DNA of 64,000 nucleotides, from positions 887,001-951,000 of the forward strand of contig JACKOH010000001.1 of assembly GCA_024234395.1 (NCBI GenBank), in the 5' to 3' direction. The stretch's first letter is position 1. The number at the start of each line of letters is the position of its first letter. The notes under the pieces are model-generated. The model saw only the letters and a program-made list of their open reading frames with translations. It did not search any database and had not been told where the DNA came from. This stretch comes from Pseudomonadales bacterium (GTDB taxonomy: Bacteria; Pseudomonadota; Gammaproteobacteria; Pseudomonadales; Pseudohongiellaceae). The position numbers were made by a program, and so were the translations under genes. Below, piece by piece: positions 42,348 through 51,245 of this stretch.

Positions 42348-42760
42348 AACCGGAACCGGCGAGCTGGTCAAGGCCGGTAACGGAAGGCCGGCTGGAAGAC
42401 GGGCTGGAAGAGCGGCTTAAAAAAGTGGCTGAAAAAGTGGCTGAAAATGTGTCTGAAAAAACGACAGATTGAGCGACTGAAACGGGTATCGATAGAGACG
42501 TAACAGCTGCAGGGCACCATAGCCGCCTGTAACTGGCGGGAACCTGCAGGGAATAGCAGGCAGCAAAGACCAAAGAACAACGAACGTAAAAAAAAGAACA
42601 GATAACAAAGACCAAAGAACAACGAACAAAGAAAAGAACAGATAACAAAGAACAAAGAACAACGAACAAAGAAAAGAACAGATAACAAAGAACAAAGAAC
42701 AAAGAACAAAGAAGACGCCCGACTGGTGAACAACAAACAACACACAACAAGAGATGCAAC
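42348..42760 (+). other. Repeat-rich spacer between nuoK and nuoL
   Basis: No gene is supported in these 413 bp. After nuoK, a 12-nt word like GTGGCTGAAAAA recurs three to four times (42423-42465). Then, at 42561-42720, comes a 40-bp tandem repeat. The final 40 bp before the nuoL GTG are rich in CAACAA words and should be unstructured in mRNA. Confidence 0.7.
42561..42720 (+). repeat. Four 40-bp A-rich tandem repeats upstream of nuoL
   Basis: Units begin near 42561, 42601, 42641 and 42681. Units 2 and 3 share GATAACAAAG, then AACAACGAACAAAG and AAAAGAACA, with one difference. Units 1 and 4 are degenerate. The + strand has almost no T or C-G pairing potential, so the mRNA would be single-stranded. 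Such A-rich leaders can bind ribosomal protein S1, which is a possible, unproven role in nuoL translation. Confidence 0.85.
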
Positions 42761-44608
42761 GTGCTTGATTTGATCTGGCTATTACCGGCATTCCCGCTGG
42801 CGGGATTCCTGATTCTGGCGTTCACCGGTGGTGGACTTCCGAAACCCGTCGTGGCGACCGTGGGAGCCGGTTCCATCGGGCTGGCCTTTATCGTGGCGGC
42901 GCTGTCCAGTTATGAGTTTCTCTCTTCCGGACAGACCAGTTTCCAGTTGACACTGTGGGAATGGATGGCGGCCGGGGATTTCAGTTCCGCATTTTCGTTT
43001 TACCTGGACGGTCTCACCGTCGTCATGATTCTGGTAATCAGTGGCGTCGGTTTTCTCATCCACCTGTATTCCACCGGCTACATGAGCGACGACCCCGGTT
43101 ACAGCCGCTTCTTCGCCTATATGAATCTATTCGTGGCCGCCATGCTGGTACTGGTACTGGCCGACAACCTGGTGCTGCTCTATCTCGGCTGGGAAGGCGT
43201 CGGTCTGTGCAGTTATCTGTTGATCGGCTTCTGGTATGAAAATCCCGCCAATGGGTATGCGGCACGTAAGGCTTTTGTGGTGACCCGGGTTGGTGATACA
43301 TCCATGGCCCTGGGGCTGTTCCTGCTGTTCACGCAATTGGGCACCCTGAATATTCAGGAGCTGATGCACAACGCCGGACAGCAGTGGCAGGTCGGTTCCG
43401 GGATGGCGGTGGCAGCCAGCCTGCTATTGCTGGGTGGCGCCGTGGGCAAGTCGGCACAGCTGCCATTACAGACCTGGTTGCCCGACGCCATGGCCGGTCC
43501 CACCCCGATCAGCGCCCTGATCCACGCTGCCACCATGGTGACCGCCGGTGTCTATCTGATTGCCCGTACCCATCTGCTGTTCGAACTGGCTCCGACGGTA
43601 CAGTCGCTGGTGGCATGGGTGGGATTGATCACCCTGTTGATGGCCGGATTTACGGCACTGACCCAGCACGACATCAAACGCATCCTGGCTTATTCCACCA
43701 TCAGTCAGATCGGCTACATGTTTCTCGGCCTGGGAGTGGGTGCCTGGTCGGCGGCTGTCTTCCACCTGATGACCCACGCCTTCTTCAAGGCGCTGCTGTT
43801 CCTGGCCGCCGGATCAGTGATCCTCAGCCTGCACCATGAACAGAGTATCTTCAAGATGGGCGGCCTGCGCAAACACCTGCCGGTGTCCTTCTGGTCCTTT
43901 ATCGTCGGCAGTGCCGCGCTGACTGCCCTGCCGTTGACCTCGGGTTATTTCAGCAAGGACGAGATCCTGCTGGCGGCCCTCGAGAGCGGTGGCAGCGGTA
44001 CCCTGTTGTGGCTGGGCGGAGTGATCGGTGCGCTGTTCACTGCCATTTACAGCTTCCGTCTGGTGTTCGTAGTCTTTTTCGGGGAATGTCATCACCCGGC
44101 CAAGGAGGTCAGTGGCTGGAACATGACGGCCCCCCTGGTGGTACTCGGAGTTCTGGCACTGTTGGGTGGCTGGATTCATATACCGGTGGATGCTGTGTTC
44201 AGTCACGGTGAAATGGCCCACGAAGAGGCCCACCCGAGTCTGTTCATACATGCCCTGATGATCGCCATCCCGATAATCGGGGTCGGTATTTCCTACCTGT
44301 TCTTCTGCTCCCGCACCTGGTCGGCGGAGAAACTGGTGCAGTCGGGCCTGGGTGCCGCTCTGCACAAGTTCTGGTTCAGTGGTTGGGGCATGGACCGGCT
44401 CTACCAGGCCGTGTTCGTCACGCCGTTCGTCAGCCTGGCCCGGCTCAATCGAAAAGACATTATCGATCTGCTCATTGGTCTGCTGGTCACCCTCACCAGT
44501 CAGGCCAACCGTCTGCTGGTCAGAACCCAGACCGGCTATCTGCGCTGGTATGCGGCCAGCGTGATGGCAGGTGTCATCATTCTGATTGCGATAGGAGCGT
44601 TGTTGTGA
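42761..44608 (+). CDS. nuoL: NADH-quinone oxidoreductase subunit L
   Basis: Largest antiporter-like proton-pumping subunit, with the long lateral helix along the membrane arm. The 615-residue product shows LVLLYLGWEGVGLCSYLLIG (helix with the key Glu), the LPLQTWLPDAMAGPTPISAL motif, IHAATMVTAGVYLIAR and QHDIKRILAYSTISQIGYM. The start is GTG giving MLDLIWLLPAFPLAG, after the A-rich repeat leader. Its end overlaps the nuoM GTG. Confidence 0.97.
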   Translation: MLDLIWLLPAFPLAGFLILAFTGGGLPKPVVATVGAGSIGLAFIVAALSSYEFLSSGQTSFQLTLWEWMAAGDFSSAFSFYLDGLTVVMILVISGVGFLIHLYSTGYMSDDPGYSRFFAYMNLFVAAMLVLVLADNLVLLYLGWEGVGLCSYLLIGFWYENPANGYAARKAFVVTRVGDTSMALGLFLLFTQLGTLNIQELMHNAGQQWQVGSGMAVAASLLLLGGAVGKSAQLPLQTWLPDAMAGPTPISALIHAATMVTAGVYLIARTHLLFELAPTVQSLVAWVGLITLLMAGFTALTQHDIKRILAYSTISQIGYMFLGLGVGAWSAAVFHLMTHAFFKALLFLAAGSVILSLHHEQSIFKMGGLRKHLPVSFWSFIVGSAALTALPLTSGYFSKDEILLAALESGGSGTLLWLGGVIGALFTAIYSFRLVFVVFFGECHHPAKEVSGWNMTAPLVVLGVLALLGGWIHIPVDAVFSHGEMAHEEAHPSLFIHALMIAIPIIGVGISYLFFCSRTWSAEKLVQSGLGAALHKFWFSGWGMDRLYQAVFVTPFVSLARLNRKDIIDLLIGLLVTLTSQANRLLVRTQTGYLRWYAASVMAGVIILIAIGALL

Positions 44609-46080
44609 TTCTGGCCTGGCTGATACTTATTCTGTTTGTCGGCGGTCTGGCCGCCTGGCTGGCCGACTTCGTCGATCCCAAGCTGCCCAGGGTGGTCGCG
44701 CTGATTTTCCTCGCTGTCGACGGGCTGTTGCTTCTGAACGTGCTCGGCGCGACGCCATTCACTCCGGCGGATGCCAGCGGTGAATGGCTGGCCTATCTGA
44801 AGGCCGACTGGATGCCGCGCTTCGAAATCTATTTCCAGCTGGGGATGGATGGCCTGAGCTGGCTGATGGCGATCCTGACGGTGTTCCTCGGCATCATGGC
44901 CACCGGTGCCGCCTGGAATGAAATTCACGAGCGGGCAGGGTTCTTCTATTTCAATCTGCTCTGGACCCTGGCCGGCGTCATGGGTGTATTCGTCGCCCTG
45001 GACCTGTTCCTGTTCTTTTTCTTCTGGGAAGTCATGCTGATTCCCATGTACCTGATCATCGCGATCTGGGGGCACGAGAACAAGAACTACGCAGCCATGA
45101 AGTTCTTCATTTTCACCCAGGTATCTGGACTGCTGATGTTGATCGGCATTCTGGCCATGGCCTATTTCCATTACCTGCAGTTCGGAGTTTTCAGTTTCGA
45201 TTACTTCGCCCTGCAGAATGTCCAGCTGGCCGCCAATACCTCGCTGCTGGTGATGCTGCTGTTCTTCGTTGGTTTCGGTACCAAGCTGCCAACTGTACCG
45301 CTGCATTCCTGGCTGCCGGATGCTCACAGTCAGGCACCGACCGCGGGCAGCGTGATCCTGGCCGGTATCCTGCTCAAAACCGGCGCCTACGGCCTGATCC
45401 GCTTCACCGTGCCACTTTTCGAGGACGCGGCCAGGGCCTTTGCACCGGTTGCCATGACCCTGGCCGCCGTGAGTATTCTCTACTGCGCCAAGGTGGCGTT
45501 CGCCCAGACCGACCTGAAACGGCTGATTGCCTATACCAGTGTCAGTCATATGGGGTTTGTCACGCTTGGTGTGTTTGCCTGGAATGAGCAGGCGGTGCAG
45601 GGAGCGGTAATGACGATGCTGGCTCACGGGCTCAGCGCGGCAGCCTTGTTCATGCTGGCGGGCGGATTGCAGCACCGGATTCATACCCGGAACATGGAGC
45701 AGATGGGCGGCTTCTGGCCACGGGTACCGAGAATGTCGGTAATCGCCCTGTTTTTCTCCATCGCCGCGCTGGGAATGCCGGGGCTGGGCAATTTCGTCGG
45801 GGAGTTCCTGGCCTTGATCGGTGCCTTCCAGATCAGTATCACCCTGACTGCAATCGCGGCGCTGGGTCTGATCCTGGCCTCGGTCTATTCGTTGTGGGTA
45901 TTGCAGAAGGTTTTTCAGGGCAGTTACGAGAACGACAAGGTGGATGATGCCGCACTGGTCGACCTCAGCCGTCAGGAAATGGTGTTCTACTTCGCCATGA
46001 TGGCCGGCCTGGTCTGGATGGGAGTTTATCCCGGTACCTTCCTCAATCTGTCAGCCATGACGCTGGGAAGTCTTTTTTAG
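44605..46080 (+). CDS. nuoM: NADH-quinone oxidoreductase subunit M
   Basis: Second antiporter-like pump subunit. GTG at 44605, overlapping the nuoL stop with GGAG upstream, gives MILAWLILILFVGGLAAW; the frame is open much further left inside nuoL, but that part is not homologous. The 491-residue product has FFWEVMLIPMYLIIAIWG (key Glu), VPLHSWLPDAHSQAPTAGSV, LKRLIAYTSVSHMGF and the expected fourteen helices. The length is typical. Confidence 0.96.
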   Translation: MILAWLILILFVGGLAAWLADFVDPKLPRVVALIFLAVDGLLLLNVLGATPFTPADASGEWLAYLKADWMPRFEIYFQLGMDGLSWLMAILTVFLGIMATGAAWNEIHERAGFFYFNLLWTLAGVMGVFVALDLFLFFFFWEVMLIPMYLIIAIWGHENKNYAAMKFFIFTQVSGLLMLIGILAMAYFHYLQFGVFSFDYFALQNVQLAANTSLLVMLLFFVGFGTKLPTVPLHSWLPDAHSQAPTAGSVILAGILLKTGAYGLIRFTVPLFEDAARAFAPVAMTLAAVSILYCAKVAFAQTDLKRLIAYTSVSHMGFVTLGVFAWNEQAVQGAVMTMLAHGLSAAALFMLAGGLQHRIHTRNMEQMGGFWPRVPRMSVIALFFSIAALGMPGLGNFVGEFLALIGAFQISITLTAIAALGLILASVYSLWVLQKVFQGSYENDKVDDAALVDLSRQEMVFYFAMMAGLVWMGVYPGTFLNLSAMTLGSLF

Positions 46081-46100
46081 AATCGGTAGCAGGTTAGTCA

Positions 46101-47567
46101 ATGGAAACAGCAATAACAATTCAGGATCTTGTGCCGTTACTGCCGGTTCTGGTCGTCACCGGCGTGGCCGTGCTGGCCATGCTGCTGATTGCCCTGAAAC
46201 GCAACCACACGCTGATCGGAGCCACCACCATAATCGGCCTGGGGCTGGCACTGATCACGGCATTTCTGGTGCTGCCGTTTGCCGGCCAGCAGGTGACGCC
46301 GTTATTGATGATCGATAATTTCAGTCTGTTCTTCACCATCGTTATTCTGCTGGCGGCAGGATTTATCGCGGTGTTCAGCTTTCCCTACCTCTACCATCTG
46401 AAGGATGAGGTAGAGGAGTATTACCTGCTGCTGTTGATCGCGACCATCGGCGCGCTGATCATGGTTAGCAGCAATCATTTTCTCAGCGCGTTCCTGGGGC
46501 TTGAAACCCTGAGTATCTCGTTGTACGCCATGATCGCCTACCCATTGCACAGCAAGGAAGCGGTGAAGTTTCCCGTCGAGGCCTCGCTGAAATACCTGGT
46601 GTTGTCGGCGGTGTCCTCGGCACTGATCCTGTTCGGCATTGCCCTGCTTTACGCGCAGACCGGCAGCCTGCAGTTCACCGAACTTGCCATGACCGGCGGC
46701 AGCGTGGCGGACGGTTATTTCATCACTGCCCTGGTGCTTTTGTTTGCCGGCGTCGGATTCAAACTGTCGCTGGCACCATTTCACATGTGGACACCGGATG
46801 TGTACGAGGGGGCGCCGCTGCCTGCTACGATGTACCTGGCGACGGTCGGTAAAGCGGCCATGATGGTGCTGCTGCTGCGCTTTGTGGTGGCTTCCCAGGC
46901 ACTGTCCTTTCACTCTGTCGTGGTAGTGATTGGCTGCATGGCAGTGCTGTCGATTCTGGCTGGCAATCTGCTGGCACTGGTACAGGAAAACCTGAAACGG
47001 ATCCTGGCCTATTCCTCGATCGCGCATATGGGCTACCTGCTGATTGCACTGATTGCCCTGGACGACGCCAGCACCCGCCTCGGCGTGGAGGCGATCAGCT
47101 TCTATCTTATCGCCTATATCGTCATGTCCCTGGGTGCGTTCGGTGTCGCCACGGTAATTTCCAGCAGCGAGAAAGAGTTCGATTTCGTGGCCGATTACCA
47201 GGGCCTGTTCTGGCGGGAGCCCTGGCTGGCGCTGTTATTGACCGCAATGTTGCTGTCCCTGGCGGGGATTCCACTGACCGTCGGCTTTATCGGCAAGTTT
47301 TACGTAGTGCTGGCCGGGGTCGAGGGCTCGCTGTGGGGGCTGCTGCTGGTGCTGGTCGTAGGCAGCGGTATCAGCATCTACTACTACCTGAGAATCGTTT
47401 ACCGGATGTTGCTGCAGCCACAACTGGATCAGGCCTATCGGGAAGCCGGCTGGGACAGCATCGGATCCTACGCAGTTCTGGCCCTGTTGCTGGCCTTGCT
47501 GCTGCTGCTTGGTGTCTACCCCGGATTTCTCATGTCAATTATCGAAGTAGTGTCGGTATCCATCTGA
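46101..47567 (+). CDS. nuoN: NADH-quinone oxidoreductase subunit N
   Basis: Third antiporter-like subunit and the last gene of the nuo operon. Conserved parts include FLGLETLSISLYAMIAY (key Glu), LAPFHMWTPDVYEGAPLP and LKRILAYSSIAHMGYLL. The 488-residue length with fourteen helices is normal. It starts 20 bp after nuoM and is followed by two GC-rich hairpins. Confidence 0.96.
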   Translation: METAITIQDLVPLLPVLVVTGVAVLAMLLIALKRNHTLIGATTIIGLGLALITAFLVLPFAGQQVTPLLMIDNFSLFFTIVILLAAGFIAVFSFPYLYHLKDEVEEYYLLLLIATIGALIMVSSNHFLSAFLGLETLSISLYAMIAYPLHSKEAVKFPVEASLKYLVLSAVSSALILFGIALLYAQTGSLQFTELAMTGGSVADGYFITALVLLFAGVGFKLSLAPFHMWTPDVYEGAPLPATMYLATVGKAAMMVLLLRFVVASQALSFHSVVVVIGCMAVLSILAGNLLALVQENLKRILAYSSIAHMGYLLIALIALDDASTRLGVEAISFYLIAYIVMSLGAFGVATVISSSEKEFDFVADYQGLFWREPWLALLLTAMLLSLAGIPLTVGFIGKFYVVLAGVEGSLWGLLLVLVVGSGISIYYYLRIVYRMLLQPQLDQAYREAGWDSIGSYAVLALLLALLLLLGVYPGFLMSIIEVVSVSI

Positions 47568-47579
47568 TCCCGGCTTCCG

Positions 47580-47640
47580 CCCGGCGGACCGGTTCCGCCG
47601 GGTTCCCTGCGTCACGGTATCCGCCGCAGCGAGGCGGATA
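47580..47640 (+). terminator. Two GC-rich hairpins after nuoN
   Basis: CCCGGCGGA pairs with TCCGCCGGG (47580-47602), and TATCCGCC pairs with GGCGGATA (47618-47640). No T-run follows either. They may stabilise the 3' end of the nuo mRNA or stop transcription in a Rho-assisted way. Confidence 0.5.
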
Positions 47641-47793
47641 GCGGATCCCCCGGTCGCCGGCATCGCCCTTTCTGTTCAAGAGTTTTTCCGCTTCAGCTGA
47701 AGTACACCGCGGCCGGCCGGTTGCCCGGTCCTTGGTTATCTGACGGGAAACGGACTATCATTGGCGCCCCGATCAATAGCAAGTGGCGGAATC

Positions 47794-48834
47794 ATGGAGA
47801 TTAACAAAGTAGCCGTGCTGGGTGGCGGCAGTTTCGGCACGGTGATTGCGAATATCGTGGCTGAAAACGGCTATCCGGTTTACTTCTGGATGCGCAACCG
47901 GGAAATGGCGCGGGAAGTGAACGAGCGACGGGAAAATCCCCAGTACCTGCCGGGCTACCGGCTCCATGAAAATGTCACGGCCACCAATGATATGCGCACC
48001 GCGGTGGCGGCGGCTGATATCATTTTCGTGGCAGTTCCCAGTCATTCCTTTCGCGCCGTGGTGCGGCTGATGCGGCACTTTTTTCCACCTGCGGCAATGC
48101 TGATCAGTACCACCAAGGGTATCGAACGGGGCACGTTCATGCTGATGAGCCAGATCCTGCGTCAGGAAGCGCCGGAGGCCCGGGTCGGGGTCTTGAGCGG
48201 ACCCAACCTGGCCAAGGAGATAGCCCGCCGGGACCTCACCGGCACGGTAATCGCCAGTGAACATGCCAGTGTTCGTGAAGCGGTGAAACAGATCCTGGCT
48301 TCCGACTATTTCCGGGTCTACAGCAACGACGACTTTTACGGCATCGAGCTGGGTGGCTCCCTGAAGAACATCTACGCAATCGTGGCCGGACTCGCTGCAG
48401 CGCTTGGCATGGGGCATAACACCAACAGCATGCTGATTACCCGCAGCCTGACTGAAATGGCCCGCTTCGGGCGGGAACTCGGGGCCGATCCCATGACTTT
48501 TCTCGGGCTGGCCGGGGTCGGTGATCTTATTGTAACCTGTTCCACCCCGCTGAGCCGGAATTACCGGATCGGGTTTATCCTGGGCAAGGGTAAGTCCCTG
48601 GACGAGGCGATCAAGGAAGTCGGCCAGGTAGCGGAGGGCCTCAATACCCTGAAGCTGGTGAAGCAGAAGGCCGATGATCTGGATGTCTATATGCCACTGG
48701 CCAGTGCGTTGTATCGGGTTATCTACGAAGGGGAGTCAATCGACAGAATCATTCCCTCGCTGATGCAGAGCGAACAGGCCCTCGATGTCGAATTTGCCGC
48801 CCGCGACGAGAAGCAACTGAACCACAAGGAATAG
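47794..48834 (+). CDS. gpsA: Glycerol-3-phosphate dehydrogenase (NAD(P)+)
   Basis: Reduces dihydroxyacetone phosphate to sn-glycerol-3-phosphate for phospholipid synthesis. The ATG giving MEINKVAVLGGGSFGTVIA is preceded by GGCGGA; eleven upstream in-frame codons to 47761 are not homologous. Rossmann motif GGGSFG is at residue 10, then STTKGIERG, LSGPNLAKEI, catalytic ELGGSLKNIYAIVAG and GLAGVGDLIVTC. The 346-residue length fits. The DUF4389 gene follows after 3 bp. Confidence 0.97.
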   Translation: MEINKVAVLGGGSFGTVIANIVAENGYPVYFWMRNREMAREVNERRENPQYLPGYRLHENVTATNDMRTAVAAADIIFVAVPSHSFRAVVRLMRHFFPPAAMLISTTKGIERGTFMLMSQILRQEAPEARVGVLSGPNLAKEIARRDLTGTVIASEHASVREAVKQILASDYFRVYSNDDFYGIELGGSLKNIYAIVAGLAAALGMGHNTNSMLITRSLTEMARFGRELGADPMTFLGLAGVGDLIVTCSTPLSRNYRIGFILGKGKSLDEAIKEVGQVAEGLNTLKLVKQKADDLDVYMPLASALYRVIYEGESIDRIIPSLMQSEQALDVEFAARDEKQLNHKE

Positions 48835-48837
48835 GCG

Positions 48838-49272
48838 ATGGATGACGAGCTGGACGGCGTAACGGAGCATATGAAAGAACGCTCCACCTGGTTGCGGATC
48901 TTCTTCATGGTGGGATTCGGCCTGGCCCTGTACGTCGTGGGATTTGTACTCACATTCATCACCCTGGCCCAGGCACTGTTCAGCGTCTTTACCGGAACGG
49001 ACAATCGGAATCTGCGGCTGTTGGGTGCCGATCTTTCTGAATACGTCAATCAGATCCTGCGCTATCTGACCTACAATTCCCAGATCCGTCCATTCCCGTT
49101 CAGTCCGTTTCCCGATCAGGCCGACGTTGTTGAGCAGCAATTACAGTCTGAAACTACCGATGCCGATGGGTCCGGGGAGCCGGATCGGGCGACCGCAGAG
49201 TCAAGCCGCCAAGGCACCACGCCGGAGCCGGACGACCCGGATACCGGGGAGATGGTAAAAAAAAAATCCTGA
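48838..49272 (+). CDS. DUF4389 membrane protein
   Basis: The 144-residue protein has one or two helices (WLRIFFMVGFGLALYVVGFV, then FITLAQALFSVFTG) and the family segment NLRLLGADLSEYVNQILRYL near residue 65. It also carries PFPFSPFP. The remaining tail of about 45 residues is acidic and disordered, ending in KKKS. The DUF4389 family has no known biochemical role. It lies 3 bp after gpsA and is very probably co-transcribed with it. Confidence 0.8.
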   Translation: MDDELDGVTEHMKERSTWLRIFFMVGFGLALYVVGFVLTFITLAQALFSVFTGTDNRNLRLLGADLSEYVNQILRYLTYNSQIRPFPFSPFPDQADVVEQQLQSETTDADGSGEPDRATAESSRQGTTPEPDDPDTGEMVKKKS

Positions 49273-49325
49273 TCCCGACCGCCGTAGCAGCGGACACAGA
49301 CACTTGGATAACAGAGGAACACAGC

Positions 49326-49523
49326 ATGTCCGATCAACAGAAATCCACCGGCGCGTCAGCTTCCACTAAAAAAGATGACGCCCCGGCTCCCGCCCGACTG
49401 GCTGATATTAAAGTCTCCAGGGCAGAGCGCAAAACTTCCCCCGCCAATCCGTTTGCAGCGCTGCAGAGCGGCCAGTCCGGCAGTCGTGGGAAAGACCCGT
49501 CCAGCGGGAATAAGAAGCAGTAG
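49326..49523 (+). CDS. Small disordered basic protein, 65 residues
   Basis: Begins MSDQQKSTGASASTKKDD and ends GKDPSSGNKKQ. It is rich in Ser, Ala, Lys, Pro and Gly, with only a short ordered-looking core (ARLADIKVSRAERK). AGAGGAAC lies 8 nt before the ATG, and the spacing from the DUF4389 gene (53 bp) allows one operon. No family was recognised and no function is assigned. The good ribosome-binding site and codon use support it being real. Confidence 0.55.
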   Translation: MSDQQKSTGASASTKKDDAPAPARLADIKVSRAERKTSPANPFAALQSGQSGSRGKDPSSGNKKQ

Positions 49524-49605
49524 CCAGCCGTGGTCGGAAGCAGTCCGGGGCGGCTGCAGAGCGACCAGGTTGTGACCACCACGGGCGAAGCAAATATGCG
49601 GATTC

Positions 49606-50535
49606 ATGACTAAGTCAGTTACAGACAGTGGGTTCTGCAGGACAATCTCGGTCCTGGTGTTGGTGATGCTGTGGATGCCGCTGCAGGCCCAACCGGTCCC
49701 TGATGCGGCGCGGGACCATCCGTTGCTGGAACGATTTGGCGAATCGGAAATCGTTGAGTACCGGGTTGAAAACGACGTCAACTACCAGTTGGTGCTTGGC
49801 AACATGCGACGCCTGGCGGGCCGCGTCGTTCCAGAGGAATCGGAACGGCTGCGCGGCAACCTGACTCGAATCACGTATGAAGTTCCCCAGGGTTTTTCCG
49901 CTGCCGACGTAATGGAATACTTTCGGGCCCAGGTCGACGAACGGGGCTACAGTAACCTGTTCAGCTGCAGCGGCCGCGGCTGTGGTAACAGCAACTACTG
50001 GGCTAATGATGTATTCGACAATCGGACCCTGTACGGACCTGAACGCAATCAGTACTACATGGCGCTGCAGGCTGACGGTGACGGGGACCTGACCGGCTAT
50101 CTGGCGATCTATGTGATCACGCGGGCCAATCGCCAACTCTATGCTCACGTGGAAATTCTCGAAAGCTCCGAGCGACGTGTCACCCCGATGGTCGAGTTTT
50201 CCGCGGAAAATCTCGAGGAATTCCGCAGTCTGCGCCTCTTCGGCCTGGAATTCGACAGCAGTGATCGGCTGGTGGAGCAGGGCGGAATCCAGGCAGCCGT
50301 GCAGCTATTGCATCAGAACCCGTCCCTGTCGGTCTACGTGGTGGCCCACCTGCCAGGGCCCGGTGACCTCGACGAGCTGCTTGCGCGTTCCGGGCAACGG
50401 GCGGACCAGGTGCGCGAGCTGCTGCTGGAGCAGGGCATAGCCGGGGGGCGGGTCGTGGCCCGGGGTATCGGACCGCTTTCACCGTTATGCAGTGAGGGGG
50501 ATTGTGGCGAACGGGTCGAGCTGGTGCTGCGCTAG
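49606..50535 (+). CDS. DUF4892 protein with OmpA-like C-terminus
   Basis: Secreted envelope protein of 309 residues. A signal peptide (TISVLVLVMLWMPLQAQP) is followed by a DUF4892-type region (residues 35-190, with EVPQGFSAADVMEYFRAQ, LFSCSGRGCGNSNYWAN and QYYMALQ). A C-terminal OmpA-like domain follows (residues 210-309, with GGIQAAVQLLHQNPSL, then GDLDELLARSGQRADQVREL and GIGPLSP). OmpA-like domains usually hold peptidoglycan, so a periplasmic cell-wall-linked role is likely but unproven. Confidence 0.75.
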   Translation: MTKSVTDSGFCRTISVLVLVMLWMPLQAQPVPDAARDHPLLERFGESEIVEYRVENDVNYQLVLGNMRRLAGRVVPEESERLRGNLTRITYEVPQGFSAADVMEYFRAQVDERGYSNLFSCSGRGCGNSNYWANDVFDNRTLYGPERNQYYMALQADGDGDLTGYLAIYVITRANRQLYAHVEILESSERRVTPMVEFSAENLEEFRSLRLFGLEFDSSDRLVEQGGIQAAVQLLHQNPSLSVYVVAHLPGPGDLDELLARSGQRADQVRELLLEQGIAGGRVVARGIGPLSPLCSEGDCGERVELVLR

Positions 50536-50543
50536 CTGCCGGG

Positions 50544-51089
50544 TCAACTGCCTTTGACCAGTGACAGAAACTCATTGCGGGTGGACTGACTGTTTCGGAA
50601 GGCGCCAAGCATGCAGGACGTCGTCATCACCGAATTCTGCTTTTCCACGCCTCGCATCATCATGCACATGTGCTGGGCCTCGATAATGACAGCGGCTCCG
50701 GTGCCTTCGGTCTGCGAGAGAATCGCCTCGGCGATCTGATTGGTCAGGCTTTCCTGAATCTGCAGCCGGCGGGCGTACATATCGACGATCCGGGCTATTT
50801 TCGACAATCCGATCACCTTGCCCCGGGGAAGGTAGGCGACATGGCACTTCCCGATAAATGGCAGCAGGTGATGCTCGCACATCGAGTACAGTTCGATGTT
50901 CTTGACGATAACCATTTCGTCGGAGTCGGACGGAAACAGCGCGCCATTGATGACGTCATCGATATTGAGGTGGTAGCCCTGGGTAAGGAAGCGCATGGCC
51001 TCCGCAGCCCGCTTCGGTGTGTCTCTGAGACCGGCCCGTTCAGGATCTTCGCCAATTGCTTCAATAATCTGTTTGTAAGCGTCGTCCAT
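50544..51089 (-). CDS. folE: GTP cyclohydrolase I
   Basis: Converts GTP to 7,8-dihydroneopterin triphosphate, the first step of tetrahydrofolate synthesis. The 181-residue product has the zinc ligands in YSMCEHHLLPF (Cys-His) and VMTTSCMLGAF (second Cys). It also has GKCHVAYLPRGKVIGLSKI and the QIQESLTNQIAEAI-type segment (LQIQESLTNQIAEAIL). It is convergent with the DUF4892 gene, with only 8 bp between stops, and divergent from prmB. Confidence 0.97.
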   Translation of the reverse strand: MDDAYKQIIEAIGEDPERAGLRDTPKRAAEAMRFLTQGYHLNIDDVINGALFPSDSDEMVIVKNIELYSMCEHHLLPFIGKCHVAYLPRGKVIGLSKIARIVDMYARRLQIQESLTNQIAEAILSQTEGTGAAVIIEAQHMCMMMRGVEKQNSVMTTSCMLGAFRNSQSTRNEFLSLVKGS

Positions 51090-51245
51090 GCCTGGGAAAC
51101 CTCTGTGTACGGAACCGCTGAATACTCAGCGTGCTGCTCTGCGGGCGCCGGTCGGATGCTGCCGCATGAGCCGCTACCCTACTTTACTCCGTGTTAGGGG
51201 TAAAGATTTTTTTCCCGTTCCCCCCATCCCTGCTATGCTGCGGCG

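Noticed and set aside
42143..42472. ORF running out of nuoK into the spacer, ending LKKVAEKVAENVSEKTTD
   Set aside because: Its start lies inside nuoK in another frame; the helical tail is explained by the 12-nt DNA repeat.
42319..42876. Minus-strand ORFs rich in Leu-Phe-Cys-Val over the A-rich repeats
   Set aside because: Low-complexity translation of the repeat in several frames; not a real membrane protein.
44383..44604. Extended NuoM start inside nuoL
   Set aside because: The upstream part is nuoL read in another frame; the GTG with GGAG at 44605 matches the NuoM start.
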